47,132 nucleotides of DNA from Penium margaritaceum (lineage: Eukaryota > Streptophyta > Zygnematophyceae > Desmidiales > Peniaceae), in the NCBI GenBank assembly GCA_023375785.1, contig SZWC01000087.1, forward strand, positions 531,417-578,548. The letters are read 5' to 3'. Every line of letters starts with the position of its first letter. The stretch's first letter is position 1. Positions 35,493-45,253 of this stretch are shown one piece after another. The notes under the pieces were generated by a model, which saw nothing but the letters and a program-made list of their open reading frames with translations, searched no databases and was not told the DNA's origin. Both the position numbers and the translations under genes were made by a program.

Positions 35493-36156
35493 TGGAAATA
35501 TTTTGGGGCATGCAGGCCCATGCAAAAACGAACATGAGCTCTGTGTGTGAGGGAGATGCAATACGGCAAGAATTTGGCTAAGTCTGGAACGCTGAATATA
35601 AAGAACAAGGAGGGATTACAAATAAGCCCCTAACGGGCTTATATAGGGGCGCTGGCAGCTAGCCGCACCGGGCCCCGTCACCCCTGCTGAACCCAAATGA
35701 GTCAACAGGGAGAACACACTGCATACACCATGAGAGAAACACTGGTGGTCTCCTCGAGGCACCAGAACAACTCTCCGAGTGCCCGGGTCTCGACCGCCGA
35801 GAAACTATTAGCAGTGCCAAAAATTCTCGGAATCAATGTCCAGACATCACAGACGGCGTTCCGAACATCGGAAGCCCCACAACAGCCATCGGGTCTCCTC
35901 GTCGCACCGGTACAGTCCACCGGGTGCGTGGGTTTGAACCCACCCAGAAAACTCTCCTACCTCCTGACAAGCCCACATGGCTGTCGGAACGCATCAACCG
36001 CGTCTCGACGGCATTGTCGTAGGTGCTGGAGAAGTCTCGGTGCAGTCCGGAGGCCCGTCGTGTCGTCACGCCCTCCTCTACCATATACCCTGGATGTGGG
36101 TATATCGGTAAACCAGCAGTGTCGGTCGTGACGGGTGGAAGCCACACAAACCAACA
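35493..36156 (-). repeat. 5' LTR of the gag-only LTR element
   Basis: 664 bp, nearly identical to 29529-30191. It is the promoter-bearing LTR because the PBS adjoins it. Confidence 0.9.
35638..35645 (-). promoter_or_regulatory. Likely TATA box of the gag-only element
   Basis: TATATAAG on the minus strand in the 5' LTR, about 145 bp before the LTR end, a plausible place for a U3/R boundary. Conserved in the other LTR. Confidence 0.55.
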
Positions 36157-36159
36157 CCA

Positions 36160-36164
36160 ACAAA
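36160..36164. repeat. 5-bp target-site duplication of copia element 2, left
   Basis: ACAAA, identical to 44631-44635. Confidence 0.8.
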
Positions 36165-36939
36165 TGTAGTTGCTAGAAAGTTGCTAGCCTAGCTTATCCA
36201 GGTGTGAGGATGCATGGTTACACCACAAGCACCAACGCAGAAGATACGCCATGGATGCGGCAACTTGTTTGCAAAGTTCGAGGTCACACCAAGACAAGAG
36301 AATCAATTAGAGGGGAGGGGGGGGGGGGNNNNNNNNNNNNNNNNNNNNNNNNNNNNNNNNNNNNNNNNNNNNNNNNNNNNNNNNNNNNNNNNNNNNNNNN
36401 NNNNNNNNNNNNNNNNNNNNNNNNNNNNNNNNNNNNNNNNNNNNNNNNNNNGGGGGGGGGGGGGGGGGGGGGGGGGGCGAGTAAGAGTAGAACCGGTGAG
36501 CGCTCACTCACCACGAGCGACGAGCTCGGGTGAGAGAGTGCCGCCACCCAGGGGTCGAGCCCGACCACTCGGAATTAACCGAGGGCGGCTACTCACCGAT
36601 GCACGGTGGCCCCCTAAGGATCAGCACCCGGGGAAATGCAGCTCCCCCATCACATGCAAAACAAGTGAAAAACAATGCAGGGCACGGCAGTGAGAATGTA
36701 CGGGCCCTAGCATCTACCGCATCACAGGAATCATGAAGAAATCATGCAATAGTCATGTGGGTGCCAGAGGGCACCCCTGGGTCCATCAGCAGCTTGGGGA
36801 CGTCGATGGGTTCAACCAGCATAGATGCGCCAGTCAATTCCCCAGGTTATTCCATGGTCCCTTTAATCTGTACACGTGTGTGTGCATAATGTGAGAGGCA
36901 AGAGGGCACAGAGTTGTGAGTGGCCAACGAACTTCAACA
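36165..36939 (-). repeat. 3' LTR of copia element 2
   Basis: On the minus strand it starts TGTTGAAGTTCGTTGG and ends CTAGCAACTACA. It contains a 123-N gap flanked by G homopolymers. It aligns with 44119-44630. Confidence 0.9.
36329..36451. other. Assembly gap (123 N) between G homopolymers
   Basis: The N run is flanked on both sides by poly-G, suggesting low-quality read ends. Gap size is probably nominal. Confidence 1.
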
Positions 36940-36951
36940 CTCCCCCATGAC
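36940..36951 (-). promoter_or_regulatory. Polypurine tract of copia element 2
   Basis: GTCATGGGGGAG on the minus strand directly precedes the TGTTGAAG LTR start. Confidence 0.85.
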
Positions 36952-37044
36952 CCGCAGACAAGCATCCCAAAGCATACAGAAGGGAATCACAAGAAGTGAT
37001 CACAAGAGATGTGAGTGAGGATACATACCAACGATCAACCTGGT

Positions 37045-40000
37045 TCATGCGGACTGATGAGACCCACAGAATGAATAGCACCTTTGAAGACATTTCGAAT
37101 GAAGGCTTTTTGTGAGGAAGTCAGCTCTCTGAGACCGTGTGTCCACCCAAGCGACTTCGACAATGCCAGCAGCAATGCACTCACGAACAAAGTGATGCTC
37201 CACATTGATGTGTTTGGTGCGTGAGTGATGCATGCCACTGTTTTCAGCGATGGCCTTTGTGCTTTGGTTATCACAGCGAAGAGTGATGCAACGGATGGGA
37301 ACACGTAACTGTTGCAGCAGACGACACAGCCAGACAGCTTCACAAGTTCCTGCACCCAGAGCAACATACTCGGCCTCAGTAGTGCTGCGTGCCACACACC
37401 CTTGCTTGCCACTTTTCCAAGACACTTTTGTGCCACCGACTAGAAAGATGTACCCTGTACGGCTGCGAGCATCTGAATCGTGTGCCCAATCACTGTCTGT
37501 GAAGCCATCCACTACCACAGATGGCTGAGCACGAAAGTGCAGTCCAACACGGGGAGTGGAAAGGGCGTACCGAACCACTCGCAATGCAGCCTCAAGGTGA
37601 CGCTCCCGAGGGCATTGGGAGAACTGAGACAGGAAATTCACAGCAAAAGCGACATCAGCACGCGTGGTCATGGCAAGATACATCAGAGAGCTAATGACAC
37701 GAAGATAGTCGGTTACATCAACCGTCTCCCCCAGCTTTGAGAGATCGAGTGACTTCAGGAGAGACTGCCCAGCAGGCGTCATGGGAGTGGACGCTGCGGG
37801 AATGGACATGAGAAGTGGGGCGAAGCGCTCCCCCAGGCTGCGCACATAGGCAGCCTGATGCATGTGCAAGACACGACGAGCACGATCTCGCTCCAACTCC
37901 ATTCCAAGAAAGACACGAGCTGGGCCTAGATCCTTCATTTTGTATGCTGCTTGGAGTAGTGACTTGGCATTGGCCACAGCTACAGCATCGGGAGAAGCAA
38001 TGAGAAGGCCGTCCATGTAAACAAGAATGGCGACAAGTGGTTTTGTGGGCGGCCCTAGAAAGAGCGCTGGATCCACGGTGCTTCACTTGTAGCCACCCTT
38101 TTCAAGGGTGGTTGTGATCTCTTGGTTCCAACATCGTGGGGACTGCTTGAGGCCATAGAGGGCCTTGCGCAAGCGCCAAACTCGGTTGGTGCCATCAGAG
38201 AAGTCGGGTGGCTGGACCATGTAAATCTCTTCGTCCAGCTTGCCATGGAGAAAGGCATTGTTGACATCTATTTGTTCCAGCTCCCAATCATGCTGAGCAA
38301 CAAGACTGAGAAGAGCTCTGGATGTGGTGTAGCGGCCGACTAGGGCAAAGGTCTCATCAAAGTCAACCCCAGGGATCTGAGAGAACCCCTTAGAGGTGAG
38401 GCAAGCTTTGTGCCGTTCAACTGTATTGTCTGGGTTCAGCTTTCGACGGTATACCCACTTGGCGGCAACTGCCTTGCGACCAGGTGGGAGGTCAACGAGC
38501 TCATACACACCATGGTCAGACAGTGCATAAAGTTCGGCCTTCATGGCCTGCTCCCACAATGGCGAGTCAGGGGTTGTGCGAGCTGCCTGTACAGTCTGTG
38601 GCTCAGGAGAAAGAGGAGAAAGACCGGCAGCAGCAAAGCACGAGGCAACATAACCGCTTGCAGAGGAAGACGCAGCGGAGTGGAACTCTTGTTCGACAAG
38701 AGAGTAACCCAGGGCGGTGCTGGGGTATATGACAGATACGGCTGCAAACAGGCCAGAGGTGGTGAGGCCGAGAGCACGGAGACCAGGGTCACCAGAGACG
38801 ACAGGGTGCGACTGAGAGGGGAGAGCCCGCAGGCGCCCACCACGTGTGTAGGGGGAGACTGGGGGAATGGATGGAGCACGCGCAGATGATGATGTGTCAG
38901 TGGGACGCTGCTGCTCAGGTGGAGAGGAGGAGACAGGAGGCGGCTCGAAGGAGACAGGGGAAGGCGATGAGACTGCGCCCTGACTGGGAGAAGAGGACGA
39001 GACAGAACGAGAACCAGAGGACAGAATGGGAGAATCCAGTGGTGTTGTGGAGGGTGAGAGCACCGGAGAGGGGGACGCGGGCACAGGAGAGCTATGTTCG
39101 GCAGAGGAGGAGACAGAGGGAATGGAGGGACGCACCAAGGGGAGAACAGCAGTCCCAGAGGACAGAGAGCCACCCCCACCCCGAAGAGGCGGAGAGAGAG
39201 ACCCACCAAAGCGGGGAGAATCGTGTTCAAAGAGGTGCTCAAAGAAGAGAGCGTCACGAGACTCAACGACACAACAGCGCGAAGGATCCCAGAAACGCCA
39301 AGCTTTGGAGAAGGGAGAGACACCAAGAAAAATGCACAGACGACCGCGAGGGGACAGATTACCGTCACGCTGGTCTGTAGGCACCCAGACAGAGGCGAGA
39401 CAGTCCCAAACGCGGGCAAGGCGGAGGTCCACATGCCTGCCAGTCCAACGCTCAAAAGGAGTGACAGTGTGGGGGAGTGGTCCATGCGGAATGCGATTCC
39501 AAACCCATATCATGTAGGACATGGCTTCAAAGGCAAAGAGGGGGGACTGACCGGAGGCAGAGAGCAGAGAGTGGACCCCATCAGCAAGAGTGCGGTTCCA
39601 GTGTTCGGATACACCATTCTGATGGGGAGTGTAGAGAGCCGAGGATTCAAGCCGCACACCACGGGACTCAAGAAAGCGGGATGTGGGGCCAAAGAACTCA
39701 CCCCCACGGTCGCTGCGAAACACACGAAGGGACCGAAGGCAAGCGCGCTCTGCTTGGGGCAGCCAAGACTCCAAGACGTCAGTGCCATCACTTTTGTGGC
39801 GCAGGGCGAAGACCCAGCGGTAACGGGAGTAGTCATCAGTGAGACACAGAACATACCGCCCAAGGCCACCAAGGAAATCCTGGGGCAATGGGCCCATGAC
39901 ATCGGCATGGACGAGGTCAAGAGGATGCGAGGTGGTGGAGTCAGAGGTGGAGAATGGTGAGCGGTGCATCTTGCCATTGGCACAATCCAGACAGGTGGAC

Positions 40001-42586
40001 GTGCAGGGCCGAGAGAAGATGGCGGGATCAAGACCGTGTGCAGGTTGAAGGCGAAGCAAGCGTTGGATCGCGGCAGTGTGAATGTGGCAGAGGCGGCGAT
40101 GCAGGAGATCAGCATGATTAGGGGACAGCGAAGGAGCGACGTAAACAAAGACAGAGGCAGCGGAGGACGAAGGCAACGTGAGTGGCACACGGAACAGACG
40201 ATCACAGCGCACACCACGAAGAACAACACGGCCAGAGGAGCGAAGGGAAATGGAAGCAAGGCCGCGACTGGACGAGAAGTCCATGCCCTGATCGTCAAGG
40301 GTGGTCACAGAGAGAAGACTGACCTCAAGGTCGGGGACAGACAGAAAATCGGGCAGGTAGACAGTGCCGCCGGGGCCAATAAAACGAACAACACCAACAC
40401 CTTGGACAGGAAGCAGCTGGCGGGAGCTAGTGCGCACAGACCGGACAGACTGAACGGGCCCGAGAGACACGAAGGAAGAACGACAAGAGGTCATGTGATG
40501 GGTGGCCCCCGAGTCAATGATCCAGAGACCAGGGGAGGCACGAGTGGAGGGAAGGACCAAACAGACAGCCACAGTGCCACGGGCAGAGGAGGAAGTGACA
40601 TGACCAAGACGGGAGGGGAACGTGTGAGACTGCCAGTCTTCAATCCAGGGACGATCATCAGACAAGCCCCCTTGCACACCACCCGATGCGGACCCACGAA
40701 GAGTAACATCCGACTCACACACAGAGACACGGCACTGGCCACTCACACTCTCACCTCCCTGAGAACGAAGGTGCAGAAGTTCAGTGAGGCGGCGTTCAAG
40801 ACTGCGCTCCTCGTCGCGACGATCAGAGGGACGCTCAGAGGAGCGGTCGGAGGCACGATCAGAGTACTGGCCATCGTCACGACTCCAGTGAGGAACAGAG
40901 TAGTGTGAGTATGGAGGACCATAGTATGGAGGACCAGATGGCGGAGGAACCCAGCCCCAGGGACTGGGTGCAGGGGGTGTCTGCTGGAGAGGTGCAGATG
41001 TAGTAGTCAGGGCTGAGGCAGATGAAGAGGATGTGGAGGAGGAAGCTATCATGGCGGCCGCAGCAGTGGAAGCGGCAACACCAGTGCGTGCCCAGTGAGC
41101 ACGCATGGAGGAGGCAAGGCGTGCGTCGTCACGGGGAGCAGGACATTTAGGCGCCGAGTGACCAGTGGCGCCGCAATTCCAGCAGGTGATGTCAGCTGCA
41201 GAAGTGGCAGAGCCCCTGCCGCCACGACCACCCCCACGACCTTTGCCCCCAGGACCTCCACCTCGGCCAGAGCCCGAGCCACTGCCTCCCCCGCGGCCAG
41301 TAGCCTGTGTGGAGTGGGCAGAGGCCTGAGACGACGAGACAGCAGAGGATGCTGTGGTGCTGGCCGATGGCGAGGAGGTGGTGACTGCTTCAATGGCAGC
41401 GCGATGAATGCGCTTGTTCGGGAGGGCGTTCCACCAGTCAGTGAGACGTGCAGCAGTGAAGTCAAAGAAAGGGCCAATCCCCGGTGGGGAGTCGGCTGGG
41501 ATAGGGGCAGAGGCAAGGCGCTCGAGCTCTGTCTGAGAGACATGGGGATACAGGTCGGACAGCTCAGGGATGAGACCAGCCACAATGGAGAGACATGCAG
41601 AGAGAGGGCCGGGTGCAGCCTTGCCAAGATCGCGCAGAAGACGCAGACTGCGGGCCCAGTACTCATCTGCTTTCTCATCTGCTCTCATCTGCAGTGTGTT
41701 CAATTGTACTGTGAGTGCACTCTAGGCGGCATGACCAGTTACAGTTTTTCGGCGACGAATGAGTGCATAGGCTCCTTCTGGGTATGCACTGGTGCCTCGG
41801 ATGGGATCGGCATTGTACGTACCGATGTCATCCAGCAGGTTTTCGGGGCCGGCGTTGATGAGTGCCCGCACAGCGCGAGCTGCCTCTGCTGGCTGCGGCA
41901 CAAACGAGGCTTTAGCGGGCGAGTAATATTCCCACAACAGTTCACCCTGAGCCCACGCACTGAAGCGCGTCTCCCAGGACGTGAAGGTGAGCTTTGAGGT
42001 GAACTGAGGCGGCGGTGTCTCAAAATCTTTCTGCCGCGCAGGTGGAACCGTTCGAGAGGCGGATGAGGGGGAAGGAGAAGAGGAGTTAGCAACGCCACCA
42101 GCAGGTGGCACTGAGGAGCCTGTAGATCCTGACTTGTCAGAGGGAATGACTGATGCAAATGCTGGAACGGTGCGAAGACGCTCTAGCACCAATGAGGCTA
42201 CTGTGGCTGCTAACTCTTGCTGTGCATCACGCTCACGTTCTAGCTCATCCTGTGCCTTGNAACTGAGGCGGCGGTGTCTCAAAATCTTTCTGCCGCGCAG
42301 GTGGAACCGTCCGAGAGGCGGCTGAGGGGGAAGGAGAAGAGGAGTTAGCAACGCCACCAGCAGGTGGCACTGAGGAGCCTGTAGATCCTGACTTGTCAGA
42401 GGGAATGACTGATGCAAATGCTGGAACGGTGCGAAGACGCTCTAGCACCAATGAGGCTACTGTGGCTGCTAACTCTTGCTGTGCATCACGCTCACGTTCT
42501 AGCTCATCCTGTGCCTTGCGGCGCTTGGCCTGGGCCTCGCTAAGAGCGGCCTGGAGGGCCTCTAACTTCTCTTCTGGTCCAGGCAT
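37045..42586 (-). pseudogene. copia gag-pol polyprotein with two nonsense codons
   Basis: One frame runs from 42586 (MPGPEEKLEALQ, coiled coil) to 37045, broken by TAG at 41722-41724 and TGA at 38083-38085. In the part after the first stop (residue 1 at 41703): CCHC knuckle CWNCGATGHSAPKC at 174-187; protease IIDSGATHH at 396-403; HHCC integrase finger H535, H540, C571, C574; integrase core D601, D665, E700 (SDRGGEF, HQNGVSE). RT then includes [20 protein letters not shown] and KALYGLKQSPRCWN. After the second stop the RT box reads VYMDGLLIAS, so the second Asp of YVDD is Gly. RNase H (DGFTDSDWAHD, STTEAEYVALG, RADFLTKSL) completes it. The N at 42260 with a duplicated flank shifts the gag frame artificially. 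Confidence 0.93.
42002..42518. repeat. 258-bp direct duplication across a single N
   Basis: 42002-42259 and 42261-42518 are almost identical (GTTCGAGAGGCGGATG versus GTCCGAGAGGCGGCTG among the few differences). The N between them marks a contig junction. Most likely both contig ends carry the same gag segment and were not merged; a true tandem duplication is less likely. Confidence 0.85.
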
Positions 42587-42654
42587 GGTAGAGAGATGGA
42601 TGAGATGAGACCACAGATGAGACGAGAAGGGAAGAGAGGGATGAGCTCACCGAA

Positions 42655-43908
42655 CTAATGACGGGGCAGCAGGGCAAAGAGAGGAGACACCACCGCTGCT
42701 GCTGAGGAGAAGAGTATTGCCACCCAGCTTGCAGCTGCCACAGTCAAGCAAAGGAGGCCGGTGACAGAAGCTCCAGCGACTGCTGCAGATGCAGACGCAA
42801 TCAACACCCCTGTAGAGACGTGCGGAGTGGGTTCCCGCGGGCCACCCGTGGGGGTCAAGACAGCTGTTGCTGTAGAGGCTCGGATAGAACTGACAGCTGC
42901 TGAAGTGGCGTTTGCAGCTGAGGAGGCAGCCGTGGCAATGGCGGCTGCCGTTGCTGTAACCTGAGTGGCGACGTTTGCTGCTGCAGCAGCAAGTAGTGTC
43001 AGGGAGGCTGCTGAGTGCGTATAGGCGTCTGCTGCTCGACCCACCGCAGTCTGCGTAGGGGCCTTACAAGCACGAGCGGTGGCAGCAAAGGTGGCTGCAG
43101 CACCTGTTGCAGCGTCAAGAATGGCCCCCATCAGGCCAATGGAGTCGGTGTGCACTGGGAGAGCGGGGATGACACCAGGGATCTCCGGTGTAGGTGCTGG
43201 TTCTGCAGATGCAGGTCCAGTGGAAGACGGACCGACGATGGTGTTGGATGTAGAAGAGGCGGTGGTTGGTGAGCTGCCACCAGATGGTTGCATTGTGGAG
43301 GAGTGAGGCGGCGACGGTGGAAGGTTGTCAGCGGTGTAGACCTGTGAGTAGATCTCTTCCTCACGTGCAACTGCCTCCCTCTCAGCGATCTCAGCAAGCT
43401 CCTCTCGCCAGCAGTCGGTGTCCAGCATACGAAACCAGAGTGGGGTGTCATCGTGTGGGTGTCTGTCCAGTGATGGTGAATTCAGGATGGCGGCTGTGGA
43501 GATGATCAGAGTGCGGAGAAGTGCAAGATGGTGTGCTGAGAGACACGGTGGTCCACGGACAGTTGCTAGAGTGTGCAGGGTTGCCCGTGGAGCGTGGAAA
43601 TGAGACGGTGCAAGCGGTACTCGTAGCTGTGCAGAGATCTGTGGTGATGCACAGGTGCAGCCTCGGGCAGCCGAGTGCAGCCGCGGGCAGCAATGGAGAG
43701 AACAGAAATGGCTGAGAGAGTAGTCTAGAGCGCAGCTAAGAGTGAGCAGCACCCGAGAGAAGTCAGAAGGGACACCCAAGAGCAGCGGGGGCATCGAAGG
43801 CAGCCGAGTGCAGCCAAGAGAGGCTGCTAAGACCAGAGAGTGGCTGAGAGCAGCTGCAAGAGCAGTCAGGGACCGAGAGCAGCTTAGGGCAGCGAGGGCC
43901 GAGGGCAA
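42655..43908 (-). CDS. Extra 5' ORF of copia element 2
   Basis: A 417-codon open frame lies between the primer-binding site and gag and ends 68 bp before the gag ATG. The first 160 residues are low-complexity and may be leader. A better start is the ATG at 43428 (MLDTDCWREELAEIAEREAV), giving about 257 residues: an acidic coiled-coil-like N-terminus, a Pro/Ser/Thr linker (NLPPSPPHSSTMQPSGG), a long Ala/Thr-rich middle, and a C-terminal hydrophobic segment (GLLCLTVAAASWVAILFSSA) that would span a membrane. Copia elements usually start with gag, so this ORF is additional. Alanine-rich frames can stay open by composition, so translation is not certain. No family was recognised. Confidence 0.45.
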   Translation of the reverse strand: MPSALAALSCSRSLTALAAALSHSLVLAASLGCTRLPSMPPLLLGVPSDFSRVLLTLSCALDYSLSHFCSLHCCPRLHSAARGCTCASPQISAQLRVPLAPSHFHAPRATLHTLATVRGPPCLSAHHLALLRTLIISTAAILNSPSLDRHPHDDTPLWFRMLDTDCWREELAEIAEREAVAREEEIYSQVYTADNLPPSPPHSSTMQPSGGSSPTTASSTSNTIVGPSSTGPASAEPAPTPEIPGVIPALPVHTDSIGLMGAILDAATGAAATFAATARACKAPTQTAVGRAADAYTHSAASLTLLAAAAANVATQVTATAAAIATAASSAANATSAAVSSIRASTATAVLTPTGGPREPTPHVSTGVLIASASAAVAGASVTGLLCLTVAAASWVAILFSSAAAVVSPLFALLPRH

Positions 43909-44106
43909 CTGAGGGGAGCAGCGAGAACGGTTCCACAGCTGCCAGAGAATGAAGGCAGCAGCGCCTGACTGTATCGTTGCTTCAGGCCGAAGAGACGGCC
44001 GGCGGCGGCGCAGAGTGCCCGCTACGATGACGCATGGCCCATGGGAGAAGTGGGCCGCGGAAGTTCAAGGACCAGGATCGACGAGCAGTGGGATTGGATC
44101 CTCATT

Positions 44107-44118
44107 GCTCTGATACCA
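44107..44118 (-). promoter_or_regulatory. Primer-binding site of copia element 2
   Basis: Minus-strand TGGTATCAGAGC immediately inside the 5' LTR. Confidence 0.92.
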
Positions 44119-44630
44119 GTAGTTGCTAGGAAGTTGCTAGCCTAGCTTATCCNCGAGTAAGAGTAGAACCGGTGAGCGCTCACTCACCACGAGCGACGAG
44201 CTCGGGTGAGAGAGTGCCGCCACCCGGGGGTCGAGCCCGACCACTCGGAATTAACCGAGGGCGGCTACTCACCGATGCACGGCCAAGACCGGCACGGTGG
44301 CCCCCTAAGGATCAGCACCCGGGGAAATGCAGCTCCCCCATCACATGCAAAACAAGTGAAAAACAATGCAGGGCACGGCAGTGAGAATGTACGGGCCCTA
44401 GCATCTACCGCATCACAGGAATCATGAAGAAATCATGCAATAGTCATGTGGGTGCCAGAGGGCACCCATGGGTCCATCAGCAGCTTGGGGACGTCGATGG
44501 GTTCAACCAGCATAGATGCGCCAGTCAACTCCCCAGGTGATTCCATGGTCCCTTTAATCTGTACACGTGTGTGTGCATAATGTGAGAGGCAAGAGGGCAC
44601 AGAGTTGTGAGTGGCCAACGAACTTCAACA
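44119..44630 (-). repeat. 5' LTR of copia element 2 (contracted at a single N)
   Basis: It matches 36165-36939 except that the segment equivalent to about 36207-36478 is replaced by one N at 44153. It carries a small extra piece (GGCCAAGACCGGCAC) missing from the other LTR. Start and end match the other LTR. Confidence 0.88.
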
Positions 44631-44635
44631 ACAAA
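44631..44635. repeat. 5-bp target-site duplication of copia element 2, right
   Basis: ACAAA, identical to 36160-36164. Confidence 0.8.
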
Positions 44636-44639
44636 CCCC

Positions 44640-44880
44640 TAGTTATACTGGGGGATTTGTGTTTTGTTTTTTTACTTGCCCAAGCACCTGCCGGGCTCAG
44701 TGGTAGCAAGGCCCGGCAGGTTCCCTTTCTTCCATCACAGAGTGCATCGCATTCAGAAAACCCCCCCAAACCCTCGACAAACCCCCGAGCACTTGTCGGT
44801 TTTGGGCTTTTTTTTCCTTGCCCGGGCACCTGTCGAGCCCTGCGGTAGCGGGGCCCAGCAGGTTCCCTTTCTTTTTTTCA
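44640..44880 (+). repeat. GC-hairpin repeat, copies 4 and 5 in tandem
   Basis: Copy 4 has CACCTGCCGGGCTCAG, TGGTAGC and GCCCGGCAGGTTCCC (stem CCTGCCGGGC / GCCCGGCAGG perfect). Copy 5 has CACCTGTCGAGCCCTGC, GGTAGC and GGGGCCCAGCAGGTTCCC. Both are preceded by a T-rich run and followed by CCCTTTCTT. The unit is about 165 bp. Confidence 0.85.
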
Positions 44881-44897
44881 CAAGAGGCACCTCTCGT

Positions 44898-44971
44898 CGG
44901 TCATCGCGAGTTCGCAAGGAGGTTTCGCCAGTTCCACTGACGAAACCCCTGTTGCGAGCTCGCGATGACCG
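44898..44971. repeat. Fold-back with ~35-bp arms inside element B
   Basis: Left arm 44898-44932 (CGGTCATCGCGAG...) pairs with 44936-44971 around TCC, with a few mismatches. It lies about 100 bp inside the right end of element B. Confidence 0.85.
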
Positions 44972-45059
44972 GTGAAGTTGGACTTCGCCTTCGAAGCGGA
45001 TCGTCTCATCACCGATGTGTAAATCCATCTCGTCTGTTAAATACATGAAATGTTAGCCG

Positions 45060-45253
45060 TGCTCACGAGGGACACTAACAGCGGGCACAACTGTCATTTC
45101 CTTTCCGACCACGGGCACCGCTGTCATTTCGTTTTCAACTATGGACACCCCTGACATATCATGTTCGACTATGGACACCGCCGTCCTTTCGTTTTCGATT
45201 ATGGACTCCGTTTATCTATCAACCCAAACGATGGGTATGTTACAACACCGTCC
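45060..45253 (-). repeat. Right terminal inverted repeat of element B
   Basis: Minus strand: GGACGGTGTTGTAACAT end, CCCATCGTTTGGGTTGATAG block, then units containing GTCCATAATCGAAAACG, GTCCATAGTCGAACATG, GTCCATAGTTGAAAACG and GCGGTGCCCGTGGTCGG. Confidence 0.75.

Larger units (their letters stand above)
29529..36156 (-). mobile_element. LTR retrotransposon without recognisable pol (gag-only, LARD-like)
   Basis: 6.6 kb with 663/664-bp LTRs of high identity, an initiator tRNA-Met primer-binding site at 35478-35489 (minus) and a polypurine tract at 30192-30202. The only long coding region (33688-31100) has a CCHC knuckle near its start and then Ser/Thr-rich sequence. I see no protease, integrase, reverse transcriptase or RNase H in any frame. 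It must therefore have depended on enzymes of another element. Target-site duplication is not clear: the 5-bp flanks are ACAAT and CCAAC. The high LTR identity implies a fairly recent insertion. Confidence 0.85.
36165..44630 (-). mobile_element. Ty1/copia LTR retrotransposon (minus strand), recently inserted, defective
   Basis: 8.5 kb with TG...CA LTRs, a perfect ACAAA target duplication, an initiator tRNA-Met primer-binding site, a polypurine tract, an extra 5' ORF, and gag-pol in the copia order PR-IN-RT-RH. It sits only 8 bp from the end of the gag-only element and splits the interior of element B. Two in-frame stops and an RT active-site change show that this copy is not autonomous. The single N at 42260 and the one at 44153 are assembly joins. 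Confidence 0.93.
29041..45253. mobile_element. Element B: non-autonomous relative of element A, split by two LTR insertions
   Basis: The left end (29041-29190) starts GGGCACAAAT exactly like element A's left end. The right end (about 45060-45253) reads GGACGGTGTTG on the minus strand, like A's right end. Both ends share CCCATCGTTTGGGT, a TNGATAGAT block and three to four ~30-bp subrepeats (GCGGTGCCCATAGTCGAAAA type). Between them lie two complete LTR elements (29529-36156 and 36165-44630). Subtracting these leaves about 1.1 kb with no transposase, containing GC-hairpin repeats and a long fold-back. It is therefore inferred to be an old non-autonomous member of the element A family. Confidence 0.7.

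Noticed and set aside
29529..36156. Perfect target-site duplication for the gag-only element
   Set aside because: The 5-bp flanks at the LTR borders (ACAAT and CCAAC) do not match; I did not shift the borders to force one.
39094..40908. Long plus-strand ORFs (288 and 314 codons) opposite the copia pol
   Set aside because: They lie antisense to the recognisable integrase/protease coding frame, are highly charged and have no domain; they are composition shadows.
41095..41997. 300-codon plus-strand ORF opposite gag
   Set aside because: Antisense to the CCHC/gag coding frame and explained by GC-rich composition.
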